Origin: JAKJEP01 sp964580995
GTDB taxonomy: Bacteria; Planctomycetota; Phycisphaerae; Sedimentisphaerales; SM23-30
Assembly (NCBI GenBank): GCA_964580995.1
Contig: CAZOMV010000064.1
Span: 1-33,348, forward strand
Direction of reading: 5' to 3'
Length of the DNA stretch: 33,348 nt
Position 1 is the stretch's first letter. Each line of letters starts with the position of its first letter. Shown here piece by piece: positions 8,222-16,702 of the stretch. The position numbers were made by a program, and so were the translations under genes. The notes under the pieces were generated by a model. That model had not been told where the DNA came from and ran no database searches. It was given only the letters and a program-made list of their open reading frames with translations.

Positions 8222-10387
8222 ATGAAAAATTTGCCGTTTCTGTGTATCGGTATATATGGTTTTCTGTTAGCCAGTTGCGATATTTTGTCGGCTGCTTCAG
8301 ACCAGACCGAATTCCTGTTACAGAATGAAGCCTTTCAATTAAAAGTATCCACCCAGAATGGCTTGAATCCGTACTCCCTGCTCTGCCGCCAGCCGGATGG
8401 GGTATTGGCGGACGGCGATTATTCCTTTGGATTTGGCCGCCCCTCGAACGTTACCTATAAGAGTCGTTCCCTGGCGGACGGCGGCCAGGAAATCGTTTTC
8501 ACCGGCCAGAGCGGAGATTTGAAAGTGGAGCACCTGTTTCGATTTCCCAGGGCCGACTGGTTTGAAGAACAAATCACGGTGCAGAACACCGGCGAACAGG
8601 AATTGCTGTTGGCGGATGACAAGCCCAATCCCGTCCATCCCCGCATCCGCTGCGGCTTCGTCCGCAGCGGGCAGGATGGCCCGCAGGCCGCGACTCCGAT
8701 CGCGGACACCCGTTTTCTGGCGGTGCCTTATCTCAAAGGGATTGCCATTCCGTTCGGCCATAAGGATTTCAGCTTTACCGACGTTGTGGAAAAATCTCAT
8801 GAGTTTCATTTTGATAATGGTCAATTATTTGAACCATTGGACACCTGCGTATTAGGTTCTGAGGGTTGGGTCTGGACGGGAAGGGATCAGGGCATCGTGA
8901 TCATCAAGTACAGTCAGGAACTGATGGAGCATTCGATACTCGATACGGTGGAAAAATCCGGGCAGGGGGATGCCGGCGGCAAGTCGCTGCGTTTTGGCGG
9001 CTGCGGCGCCTGGCATGGCGATCCGGAAGCGGCCCTGCGTATCGCCCCGGGTGCCACGGTACGGATGGGCATCACCCGCTATATCCGCTATTCCGGCGAT
9101 TGGAAAACTGGATTTTATCAATTCCGGCAGTTTATGGCGGAGAAAGGCCATCGCTTCCCGAAAGGCTTCAATCCGCCGGTACACTGGAATGAGCTGTATG
9201 ATAATCCTCTCTGGTGGACCGATCCGGAAAGCCTGGAAAACCGCGACAAGATGTACCGCCTGGAGCATATGGAAGAAGAGGCGGCCAAGGCCCGGGAGGT
9301 CGGCTGCGAGGCGCTGTACCTGGATCCCGGCTGGGATACCATGCAGGGTTCCACCGTATGGGCGGAGGACCGGCTGCTGACCTGTGCGGAGTTCTGCAAG
9401 CTCATGCAGGACAAATACGGCTTGCAGGTTTCCCTGCATACCCCGCTGGCCTGGTGGAACAAGCCCGAAGGCTATCCCTCCTCCGTTCTGGCCCGAGATG
9501 CCCAGGGAAATACCTATAGAACCCCTCGCTGGAACCAGTACCCCCAGACGGTTTGCAGCGGATCCGAATGGTTTACGATCAAGCTGGAACGGTTGCTGAA
9601 ACTGGCGGAGGCGGGCGTGGTGTATTTTATGTTCGATGGCCCCAATTTCACCGGCCCCTGCACGGTTAAGAGCCACGGCCATGTGGTCCCCTATACCCGG
9701 GAGGCTCATATGCGCAGGTGCACCGAACTGGGACGGAAACTGCACGAAAAATATCCCGACCTGATCATTGAAATGCATGATATGATCGCTGGAGCGGGCG
9801 GGTTCAACTATGTGCCGACCTATTATCTGCAGAATGACCAGACTTTTAACGATGTCTGGGCCTTTGAATTTATGTGGGACCCCATGGCGGATTTGCTGTC
9901 CCGCCGTTCCGTGGCCTTATATTATTACAACCTGGGATACGACCTGCCGCTGTATATTCATGTAAATTTAAAAGGTGACAATGCCAACGCCCTGATGTTC
10001 TGGTGGAACGCCAGCCTCTGCCGGCATCTGGGCATCGGCGGCAAACACCCGGACCCGCTGGTCTGGCAGGCACACAAGGATGCTATGAAAACCTATTTGC
10101 GGCTGAAATCCTTTTTTACCCAAGGCGAATTCTACGGCCTCGACGAGATGATTCACGTCCATACCCTGAAAGAAAAAAATGCCGCGGTCATCAACTGCTT
10201 CAATCTGGCCGAAACCCCCGAAACCAAAACATTCACCTTCGCACTTGCGGAAGTGGGATTGTCTCCCCAATCGAAATATGAAATCCAGGGAGCCGCCGCC
10301 ACCCGCCGGCAGGGCGATACCTTGGAAATTTCCGTTGCCCTGGAAGGAAAAGATTCCGCTGTAATTGAAGTAATACCAGTCAGTTAA
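8222..10387 (+). CDS. Exported (possibly lipid-anchored) putative glycoside hydrolase, array paralogue P4
   Basis: 721 residues from the ATG at 8222, six bases after AAGGA. An upstream in-frame GTG at 8141 lies inside P3 and is rejected. Residues 1-19 end in LLASC, which fits a lipobox with Cys19, so P4 may be a lipoprotein where P1-P3 look freely secreted. A normal cleavage site (LSA|AS) a few residues later is the alternative. The core is conserved: HWNELYDN, YLDPGWDT (D368), HTPLAWW, YFMFDGPN (D472), HGHVVP, IIEMHD, LKGDN (D586) and GEFYGLDEMIH. It departs from P1-P3 in the strand after the nucleophile candidate (TGPCTVKS for GPCYDPS) and in the segment after HWNELYDN (PLWWTDPES), features it shares in part with P5. 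It is the last gene of the P1-P4 operon, 37 bases after P3. Confidence 0.84.
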   Translation: MKNLPFLCIGIYGFLLASCDILSAASDQTEFLLQNEAFQLKVSTQNGLNPYSLLCRQPDGVLADGDYSFGFGRPSNVTYKSRSLADGGQEIVFTGQSGDLKVEHLFRFPRADWFEEQITVQNTGEQELLLADDKPNPVHPRIRCGFVRSGQDGPQAATPIADTRFLAVPYLKGIAIPFGHKDFSFTDVVEKSHEFHFDNGQLFEPLDTCVLGSEGWVWTGRDQGIVIIKYSQELMEHSILDTVEKSGQGDAGGKSLRFGGCGAWHGDPEAALRIAPGATVRMGITRYIRYSGDWKTGFYQFRQFMAEKGHRFPKGFNPPVHWNELYDNPLWWTDPESLENRDKMYRLEHMEEEAAKAREVGCEALYLDPGWDTMQGSTVWAEDRLLTCAEFCKLMQDKYGLQVSLHTPLAWWNKPEGYPSSVLARDAQGNTYRTPRWNQYPQTVCSGSEWFTIKLERLLKLAEAGVVYFMFDGPNFTGPCTVKSHGHVVPYTREAHMRRCTELGRKLHEKYPDLIIEMHDMIAGAGGFNYVPTYYLQNDQTFNDVWAFEFMWDPMADLLSRRSVALYYYNLGYDLPLYIHVNLKGDNANALMFWWNASLCRHLGIGGKHPDPLVWQAHKDAMKTYLRLKSFFTQGEFYGLDEMIHVHTLKEKNAAVINCFNLAETPETKTFTFALAEVGLSPQSKYEIQGAAATRRQGDTLEISVALEGKDSAVIEVIPVS

Positions 10388-10434
10388 CAAAATAATATCC
10401 CTGCTCTGCAAAAATCCTCTTTTTTACCCATAAA

Positions 10435-10467
10435 ATTGTCGACAATCGTCAGAATAAATGCTATACT
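10435..10467 (+). promoter_or_regulatory. Promoter of P5 with a palindromic operator over the -35 box
   Basis: The 12-base perfect palindrome ATTGTCGACAAT spans 10435-10446. It contains TCGACA (10439-10444), a 5 of 6 match to TTGACA, followed after 17 bases by TATACT (10462-10467). A repressor bound to the palindrome would block this promoter. GTCGACAATCG (10438-10448) matches 1474-1484 exactly. The palindrome fits the FadR/GntR-type pattern T.GT..AC.A; the regulator is not in the window. Confidence 0.6.
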
Positions 10468-10540
10468 CCGGTAGTGTCGTGCAGGAATAAAAATGGTGCT
10501 TCAGGCATCCAGCATACATTAAAGATGAGGAGTTTTGTCA

Positions 10541-13500
10541 GTGAGAAGTAAGGTATTTTTTTCCCTTTTATGTTTGGTTTTGTTCCCTGTCTCTGTCAGC
10601 CGGGCGTACTACACCGATATTACCTTTGTAACCGATAATATCGTCCCGACTGGCACCATGAGTAACATAGGCGGTGCAGCATATCACCCGGTGCTTCCCG
10701 GCGTCAGCGTGGCAAATATGAATGTGGCCGGAACTTACGGCAACGGCGCCATATCCGTTCCCATGTATCCCCAACAAGGGTATAATGACAATGAGCTGTT
10801 GATCTGGAATGACAACACACCCGATGATCAGCAGGTTATGCGTCTGACTTTCAGTTCACCGGTTAATCTCAGAGAAGTCGGCATCATCGCCGATTTTTCC
10901 GGCGTCGGCGCCGGCTCCGACCGTTTCGGCAAGGAACCCTCTTTTCGTATTAATGGCGGCGATTGGATGGTCTATGGAGATCCGGCGTATAATTGGGGGC
11001 TTTCCGCTGATGTCATGAATTGGTGGGATTACGCGTGTGTAACCGGCAGCTTCACCAATGTCACCACGGTGGATTATCGTTTGGGTGATTGGGTTGCTGG
11101 TTATAGCCCGCGTATTGGGGCGGTAACAGCCCTGGGAAATCCGGAACCTGTCCAGGTTTGGGATCTCAACAGCGATTTGGCGAACGCTGGGGGCTGGCCG
11201 GCGAATAGTCCTGTGGTCGGGCAGTGGTCTATGGGGTGGAGTTATTCCCTCCACCAGCAAATCCTCTTTACTACCTGGGTTGGCGGGGAAAGCTACGTCT
11301 GGCATACACCGCTATCCGACCATTTTAACCCCGGCGCCGGCGGCAATCCCGACGGCAGCACCACCCCGCACGGAGGATACAGCGCGGGCCAGTGTATTCT
11401 GGCGGCCGCAAACTATATCACCGGCAACAACGATGTCTATGAACCGGGCAGCGGCGAGACCTATTCGGTGTATTCGGTTCTGCGGTGGACCGCGCCGGCA
11501 GCTATGGAGGCTGCGATTACCGGCTCCTTTATCCCGTTGAATCCGGGGAACACGGATGTGTGGGTGGTCCATAATGGTTCGGCTCTGTTCAGCCAGGCCA
11601 GCAGCGGTACCACCCCGGAGATCATACGTTCTTTTTCTTCGTCGGGAATCACCCTTGCCGCAGGGGATACGATTGATTTTATCGTGAAACGAAACGACAA
11701 TTATACGGGTGACAATAACACGCACACCTATATCGATGCCAATATCTCGATTCAAATTGCACGAGAGCAGTCCTGGAATCCCTCCCCGCACGATGGGGCA
11801 AGGCATGTTTTACCCGCTGCCCTGCTGAGCTGGCTGCCCGGTGACGATGCCCTTTCCCATGATGTCTATTTCGGTACGGATGAGCAGGCGATCAGCAACG
11901 CCGGCCGGACCCCAGGTGATTTTAATCTTGATGGCCGGGTCGATATGGATGATTTCCTGGTTCTCATCAGCCAATGGCTGACCACTCCCGGTGAAGTAGT
12001 TCCCACGGCCAACGGCACCGATGGGCCGGATGTCAATTTGCTTGACTTTTCGCTGCTGACCGGGGACTGGCTGAATGGTGCTTTGGTTTTCCGGGGGAAC
12101 CAAACCGCAACATCCTATAACCCCGGCGGTCTGGTAGCGGGGCAGACCTATTATTGGCGGGTGGATGACGTAACGGAAACCGGCATTGTCAAAGGCCAGG
12201 TTTGGAGTTTCACCGCCAAAACCTTTTCCGATACCCCGGCGGTGCAAACCGACCCCGTCAGCGGCGATGTGCGAATCGGCAGTGAAAAATTCGAGTTAAT
12301 TATCGAAACCGAAAATGGTTTGAATCCATGTGTTTTGCGTGATCTGCAAACCGACCGGGTTCTGGCGAATGCGGATTATGTCTGGCCGAACAATTCCCTG
12401 CCCACCCTGGCCGGTGCTCCCATAGTGGAGTACAACGCCGGTCTCTGGACCGTAACCTTTACGGCCATGCAGGGAGATCTGGAAATCCGGCAGGTTTATA
12501 CCATCGAGGATGAAAAACCCAATCAGTTCACCGAAACCATCCGCATCCGAAATACCGGCACCGCGACCCTATATACTTCGGGTTTTGCCTGCGGTTTTGC
12601 CCGGAAGCTCGACGGCGGCGATGCGGACGAGGTTTTAGCCAGCCGCCTCTCCCAGATCCCCTATCGGATTCAACCGGAAAACGGCGCCCTCTGCGATTAC
12701 TCCCTCTCTACTGTCGCCACCGGCCAGATGTGGTACGCCACCGTCCGCGGTTGGTACAACCCCGGCGTGGATGACGGCGGCAAAACCTATACCTCCACTT
12801 TCGGCTCGGAAGGCTGGGCATGGTACGACGGCGGCGAAGTCCTGCTCCTGGAAAAATACCATCCCGATGCCATGGAATGGTCCCTGATGAAATCCGTCTC
12901 TCGCTATGCGGCGGGAGAAACATACCGGGAAAAAGTGCTGCGCTTCGGCGGAGCCGGCCTCTGGAAACTGGGGGACCCGGAAGGCGCCGCCCAGCTATCG
13001 CCCGGCCAGAGCTTCACCTTCGGCACCACCCGATACGAATTTATCGATGGTTCCTGGCAGGATGCCTTCTATTCCTTCCGCGGCTCGATGGAACAGAAAG
13101 GCCATGTCGTACCCGATAATTACAATCCTCCGGTTCACTGGAACGAGCTGTATGATAATCCCCTCTGGTCGATTGGCGATTCGGTTGCGAATCGGGACAC
13201 CTATTATAAACTATCCGATATGAAAGTCGAGGCCGACAAGGCCTACACCATCGGCTGCGAATGCCTCTACCTGGATCCCGGCTGGGACACCAACTTCGGC
13301 TCCAACCTCTGGGGCACCTACATGAGCAGCGGCGGTACCTACCGCCTCGGCCCCGAAGAGGACTTCATCGACGCCATGGCCGTGGGGCACGACCATGAAC
13401 TGGCCCTGGCCCTGCACACCCCGCTGGCCGCCTGGTCCGATCCGTCCTCCTACCCCGCCAGTTGCAAGCGGCCCGACGGCGGCCTCTGCGGCTCCAGCAC

Positions 13501-14344
13501 CACCTACGCCGCCGAAAAAGCCGCCCGCTTGATTGCTACCTGCAATGGTCATGAAACCAACGAAGGGGCCTATTTCGTCATGTTCGACGGCAACTGGTTT
13601 GTCGGCGGCTGCACCAATACCGCCCACGGCCATGCGAACCCCAACACCCGCCAGGACCAGCTCAACGCTACCCTGAGTATCTGTCAGCAGCTCCACACCG
13701 TTCACCCCAATGTCGTGATCGAACTGCACGACCCCGTCATCGGCCCCGGCTGCTCCCGCTACTGCCCCACCTACATCCTGCACGCCCAACCCGGCTCCTT
13801 CAACGTGCTTTGGGGCTATGAGTATATGTCCTACACCCTCGCGGAGGTCAACTCCCGCCGGGCCATGAACCTCTACTACGTCAATCTGGCCTACAACATC
13901 CCGATTTACCTACACATCGATCTGCGTACCGACAATGAAAAGGCCCTGGGCTTCTGGTGGTTCGCCAGCACCTGCCGCCACCTGGGGATCGGCGGCACCC
14001 ACAGCGACCCGGTCGCCCGGCAGGCCCATCACGACGCCATGCAGACCTACCTGAGCCTCAAGCCCTTCTTCACGCAGGGTGAGTTCTACGGCATCGACGA
14101 GGCCTTCCACGCCCATACCCTGCCGGATCAGAACGCCGCCGTCATCGTCTGCTTCAATCTGCTCGACTCCTCCGATCCGCTGGCCTTCCAGTTCGACCTC
14201 TCCGCGATCGGCCTGAACGAAGGGCTGGAGTATCAGATTACCGGCGCCGACACCGCCCAGCGGACCGGCAGCACCGTCAGCATCACCGTCCAGACCCCCA
14301 GCCACGGCGTAAAAATCATCCAGATTGCCCCCGTTACGAATTAG
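10541..14344 (+). CDS. Large multidomain secreted putative glycoside hydrolase with dockerin, array paralogue P5
   Basis: 1,267 residues from the GTG at 10541, eight bases after GAGGAG. A TTG at 10535 is only two bases from it and is less likely. Signal peptide 1-22 (SRA|YY). Residues about 25-400 are beta-rich and unrecognised. Residues about 410-560 form a fibronectin-III-like domain (SWNPSPHDGA, LSHDVYFGTD, YYWRVDDVTETG, VWSFTAK) into which two dockerin-like calcium repeats are inserted (GDFNLDGRVDMDDF at about 459, then GPDVNLLDFSLLTGDW). From about 568 the chain aligns along its length with P1-P4: HWNELYDN, YLDPGWDT (D912), FVMFDGNW (D1016), VIELHD, LRTDN (D1131), GEFYGIDEAFH. Its catalytic loop is the most divergent (VGGCTNTAHGHANP). 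It has its own promoter, 153 bases after P4. The dockerin suggests attachment to a cell-surface partner or a structural calcium role. Confidence 0.85.
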   Translation: MRSKVFFSLLCLVLFPVSVSRAYYTDITFVTDNIVPTGTMSNIGGAAYHPVLPGVSVANMNVAGTYGNGAISVPMYPQQGYNDNELLIWNDNTPDDQQVMRLTFSSPVNLREVGIIADFSGVGAGSDRFGKEPSFRINGGDWMVYGDPAYNWGLSADVMNWWDYACVTGSFTNVTTVDYRLGDWVAGYSPRIGAVTALGNPEPVQVWDLNSDLANAGGWPANSPVVGQWSMGWSYSLHQQILFTTWVGGESYVWHTPLSDHFNPGAGGNPDGSTTPHGGYSAGQCILAAANYITGNNDVYEPGSGETYSVYSVLRWTAPAAMEAAITGSFIPLNPGNTDVWVVHNGSALFSQASSGTTPEIIRSFSSSGITLAAGDTIDFIVKRNDNYTGDNNTHTYIDANISIQIAREQSWNPSPHDGARHVLPAALLSWLPGDDALSHDVYFGTDEQAISNAGRTPGDFNLDGRVDMDDFLVLISQWLTTPGEVVPTANGTDGPDVNLLDFSLLTGDWLNGALVFRGNQTATSYNPGGLVAGQTYYWRVDDVTETGIVKGQVWSFTAKTFSDTPAVQTDPVSGDVRIGSEKFELIIETENGLNPCVLRDLQTDRVLANADYVWPNNSLPTLAGAPIVEYNAGLWTVTFTAMQGDLEIRQVYTIEDEKPNQFTETIRIRNTGTATLYTSGFACGFARKLDGGDADEVLASRLSQIPYRIQPENGALCDYSLSTVATGQMWYATVRGWYNPGVDDGGKTYTSTFGSEGWAWYDGGEVLLLEKYHPDAMEWSLMKSVSRYAAGETYREKVLRFGGAGLWKLGDPEGAAQLSPGQSFTFGTTRYEFIDGSWQDAFYSFRGSMEQKGHVVPDNYNPPVHWNELYDNPLWSIGDSVANRDTYYKLSDMKVEADKAYTIGCECLYLDPGWDTNFGSNLWGTYMSSGGTYRLGPEEDFIDAMAVGHDHELALALHTPLAAWSDPSSYPASCKRPDGGLCGSSTTYAAEKAARLIATCNGHETNEGAYFVMFDGNWFVGGCTNTAHGHANPNTRQDQLNATLSICQQLHTVHPNVVIELHDPVIGPGCSRYCPTYILHAQPGSFNVLWGYEYMSYTLAEVNSRRAMNLYYVNLAYNIPIYLHIDLRTDNEKALGFWWFASTCRHLGIGGTHSDPVARQAHHDAMQTYLSLKPFFTQGEFYGIDEAFHAHTLPDQNAAVIVCFNLLDSSDPLAFQFDLSAIGLNEGLEYQITGADTAQRTGSTVSITVQTPSHGVKIIQIAPVTN

Positions 14345-14371
14345 ACGAAATAGTGCTTTCTCTTTACATTT

Positions 14372-14412
14372 TGCCCGGCAGAACCCTTGGCGCAAACGAT
14401 ATCTGCCGGGCA
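14372..14412 (+). terminator. Long hairpin after P5, possible terminator
   Basis: TGCCCGGCAGA (14372-14382) pairs perfectly with TCTGCCGGGCA (14402-14412) across a 19-base loop, 28 bases after the P5 stop. It lacks a clear T tract, so it may be an RNA-stabilising or REP-type hairpin instead of an intrinsic terminator. A further direct copy of TCTGCCGGGCA lies at 14471-14481. Confidence 0.45.
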
Positions 14413-14431
14413 TATTTGATGATATTGCAGC

Positions 14432-14457
14432 GTAGCACAGGCGTCTCGCCTGTGATT
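14432..14457. repeat. REP-like hairpin element, copy 1
   Basis: A 26-base element built on CACAGGCG-TCT-CGCCTGTG (stem 14436-14443 with 14447-14454) is identical over all 26 bases to 33140-33165. It lies between the convergent P5 and arfB genes. Confidence 0.75.
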
Positions 14458-14493
14458 CTTTAAAATGCAATCTGCCGGGCATGATGGATATTA

Positions 14494-14916
14494 TTACTCA
14501 CTTACGTCCGGCTTACCCCGCAACGATTTCACCCGGCCGCGCTGTTTTTTCGCATCCAGCCGCCGCTGGCGGGAGGCCTTGGTGGGCTTAGTGGAAATAC
14601 GTATTTTAGGCCGGATCAGAGCCTTTTGAATCATTTCCCGTAGCCGGTTCAAACAATCCTGGCGATTGCGCGATTGTTCCCGAAAACAGTCCGATTCGAT
14701 CTGGATTTCCTCCTGGGAAGTGAGCCGTGAACCGGCCAGCCGCTTAAGCCGGTTTTTCACCGCTGGCGGCAGAACCTCACAATTCTTCAGATCAAAACTC
14801 AGTTGCGCGCAGGTATTTACCTTATTGACATTCTGCCCCCCCGGCCCGCTCGACCGGACAAACTTGATCTGGATAAGTTTATCCTCAATCGATATTTTAT
14901 CATTGATCTGTAGCAT
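14494..14916 (-). CDS. arfB: Peptidyl-tRNA hydrolase ArfB (YaeJ/ICT1-type ribosome rescue factor)
   Basis: 140 residues. ArfB frees peptides from ribosomes stalled without a stop codon, in the cytoplasm. The release-factor-like catalytic motif SSGPGGQNVNK holds GGQ at residues 26-28. The basic C-terminal tail (IRPKIRISTKPTKASRQRRLDAKKQRGRV region) is the part that in ArfB enters the empty mRNA channel. Length matches the family (about 140), and the codon-recognition domain of true release factors is absent. I chose the ATG at 14916 since MLQINDKI aligns with family starts; an in-frame TTG lies nine bases upstream. No strong ribosome site is visible. It lies 43 bases downstream of the sialidase-like gene on the same strand and may be co-transcribed with it. 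Confidence 0.92.
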   Translation of the reverse strand: MLQINDKISIEDKLIQIKFVRSSGPGGQNVNKVNTCAQLSFDLKNCEVLPPAVKNRLKRLAGSRLTSQEEIQIESDCFREQSRNRQDCLNRLREMIQKALIRPKIRISTKPTKASRQRRLDAKKQRGRVKSLRGKPDVSE

Positions 14917-14959
14917 AGTATGCAAGTTTCATGCAAAAGCCATTACGGCGGCGTTATCC

Positions 14960-16030
14960 TTAGAAAAATTTGGGATCGATAACTACATGTTTAATGCTGA
15001 CCCGATTATAGGTATAGGTAATATGTACCCTGTCATCTGCCGTTTGTATTCCCGCCGGGTAAGAAAATTCGCCGGCCGTTTCATCCTCCAGTTTCATGAC
15101 TTCCTTCCAATTTTCCCCATCGGCAGAAATCGCGACACGCAATTGATGGCGTCCTTTTGTGATGGGATTATACACTACCAGTTGCCTGCCGTCCCGGAGA
15201 GTGATGGCGTCTATCCCTGAATTCGGATTGGGCAAATCCGTAGCGGCCACGGTGCTCCAGGTGGCGCCTCCATCTTCAGACCAGCTCTGGGCAATTACCT
15301 TTTCGTTTTTTGTCCGGCACAATATTTGCAATCGGCCATCGGGATACGTGAGAATACTAGGTTGAATAACCTGAATATCTTTATCGGTATGGATGGGTCC
15401 GATGATTTCCCATGTTTTACCCAGATCGGCTGTGCGTTCGAAATGCACTCTCCAGCCGTTATGTTCACTGCTGGAGGGACAAAGAATGGTGCCATCCTGC
15501 AACTGTATCGGTTTGTTCTTTACCGGGCCGATCCCGCCCTTGGGCAAACATTGTCTTTCTTTCCAGGCTTTCCCGCCATCTTCCGAGATCATCCATTCTC
15601 CCCACCAATCGCGGGGGGTTGGCCCCACTTTAAAAAAGAGCATGAGCGGGCCATTCCGCGGCTGGAACAGAACCGGGTTCCAGCAGGGAAAACGCCGGCC
15701 CAGAATCCATTCCCCGGTAGCTACTTCGATTGGTTTTGACCAGTTCCCATCGGTGTATCGTGACACCCAGATACCAACGTCGGGGTTTCCTTCCTCCGTA
15801 CCGCCAAACCAGGAAGCTACCAGCTCTCCCTCTTGATTCGCAACGATGGTGGACGCATGGCAGTTGGGTGTCGGTTTGTTATCCAGCGGAAAAATGAGTT
15901 CACTTTTTAGATAACCGGGCTGTTCTTCGATATTTTCACCACTAGCCAGGTGGGCCGTTATCACAAGAAAGACAACAGAAAGGAAATACCGTTTGGCATA
16001 ATATTTTTTGTGCAATCGGCTATAAATCAT
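14960..16030 (-). CDS. Secreted sialidase-like (BNR / Asp-box) beta-propeller protein
   Basis: 356 residues. An N-terminal signal sequence (hydrophobic FLSVVFLVITAHLASG, cleavage near ASG|EN) follows a basic start. Asp-box motifs mark propeller blades: SEDGGKAW, TADLGKTW, SEDGGATW and SADGENW. The N-terminal HASTIVANQEGELVASWFGGTEEGNPDVGIW block is typical of the BNR_2 sialidase-like family (only the key pieces HAST, WFGG, DVGIW are needed to recognise it). Family members are annotated as exo-alpha-sialidases, but many planctomycete members are untested and could act on other acidic glycans. The ATG at 16030 has AAGGA eight bases upstream. The gene begins 24 bases after the cyclase-family gene stop, so the two form an operon. 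Confidence 0.85.
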   Translation of the reverse strand: MIYSRLHKKYYAKRYFLSVVFLVITAHLASGENIEEQPGYLKSELIFPLDNKPTPNCHASTIVANQEGELVASWFGGTEEGNPDVGIWVSRYTDGNWSKPIEVATGEWILGRRFPCWNPVLFQPRNGPLMLFFKVGPTPRDWWGEWMISEDGGKAWKERQCLPKGGIGPVKNKPIQLQDGTILCPSSSEHNGWRVHFERTADLGKTWEIIGPIHTDKDIQVIQPSILTYPDGRLQILCRTKNEKVIAQSWSEDGGATWSTVAATDLPNPNSGIDAITLRDGRQLVVYNPITKGRHQLRVAISADGENWKEVMKLEDETAGEFSYPAGIQTADDRVHITYTYNRVSIKHVVIDPKFF

Positions 16031-16054
16031 GAGTTACATCCTTGCCTTTCTGCT

Positions 16055-16702
16055 TCACATCTCGATCAGCACCACCCTTGCCGGGGCGCCGTCGGAGTCG
16101 GCCATTTTCAAAGGCCCGCAGGCCAGGAAATATTCCCCTGGCTCGATATCCGCCAGCAGGATTCCTTCCAGGATGACGATATGGTTTCTCAGCAGGATAT
16201 GATGGGCCGGCTTTTCCCGCAGCCCCGACTGGTCAATACTGAGATAGTCAATGCCGACAATTTGAATTCCCTGTTCCACGGCGAACCGGGCGCCGGAATC
16301 ATCCAGATAGACAAAATCCCGGCGGAACGGCCCCCGGGGATTTTTCCGCAGTTCCCGCGAATTATCCGTTTTCAAAAGTAGCCGCTTCGTCCCGGCCGGC
16401 ACCCGCTCCTTCAAAACCTCCGCCGTCACCGCCGCCCGCCCCGTGCAGTCGGCAACCCAGGCCGGCCCATACAGGCTCTCCAGCGGGATCTTTTCCACCC
16501 CATACCCATCGGGTAAATAATGCTTCGGTGAATCAACATGGCTGCCGGTGTGGGCCGACATCTCCACAAACGAAACATTCGAGGTTTCCCCTTCCTCGAT
16601 ATCCCGCTGCAACTGCCGCCGGTAGGGAACATCCTTGGGATACGAAAGCATCCCATCCTCCAGCATCATCGAAATGTCATGAATGATTAGATTTTCAGCC
16701 AT
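16055..16702 (-). CDS. Cyclase-family metal-dependent hydrolase (kynurenine-formamidase-like)
   Basis: 215 residues. The family (Pfam Cyclase, PF04199) includes kynurenine formamidase and other amide or ester hydrolases. The metal motif HTGSHVDSPKH is intact, with H51, H55, D57 and H61 as ligands or catalytic residues; D24 of YPKDVPY lies upstream. No signal peptide is seen, so it is cytoplasmic. The ATG at 16702 has GGAAG five bases upstream; a longer frame to 16738 lacks a ribosome site and adds residues unlike the family. The substrate is unknown. Its coupling to an exported sialidase-like gene gives no obvious tryptophan-pathway link, since no other kynurenine genes are present. Confidence 0.88.
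   Translation of the reverse strand: MAENLIIHDISMMLEDGMLSYPKDVPYRRQLQRDIEEGETSNVSFVEMSAHTGSHVDSPKHYLPDGYGVEKIPLESLYGPAWVADCTGRAAVTAEVLKERVPAGTKRLLLKTDNSRELRKNPRGPFRRDFVYLDDSGARFAVEQGIQIVGIDYLSIDQSGLREKPAHHILLRNHIVILEGILLADIEPGEYFLACGPLKMADSDGAPARVVLIEM

Noticed and set aside
14960..16030. Calling the propeller protein a true sialidase
   Set aside because: Asp-boxes are present but I could not confirm the arginine triad and Tyr/Glu pair of GH33, so only sialidase-like is claimed.
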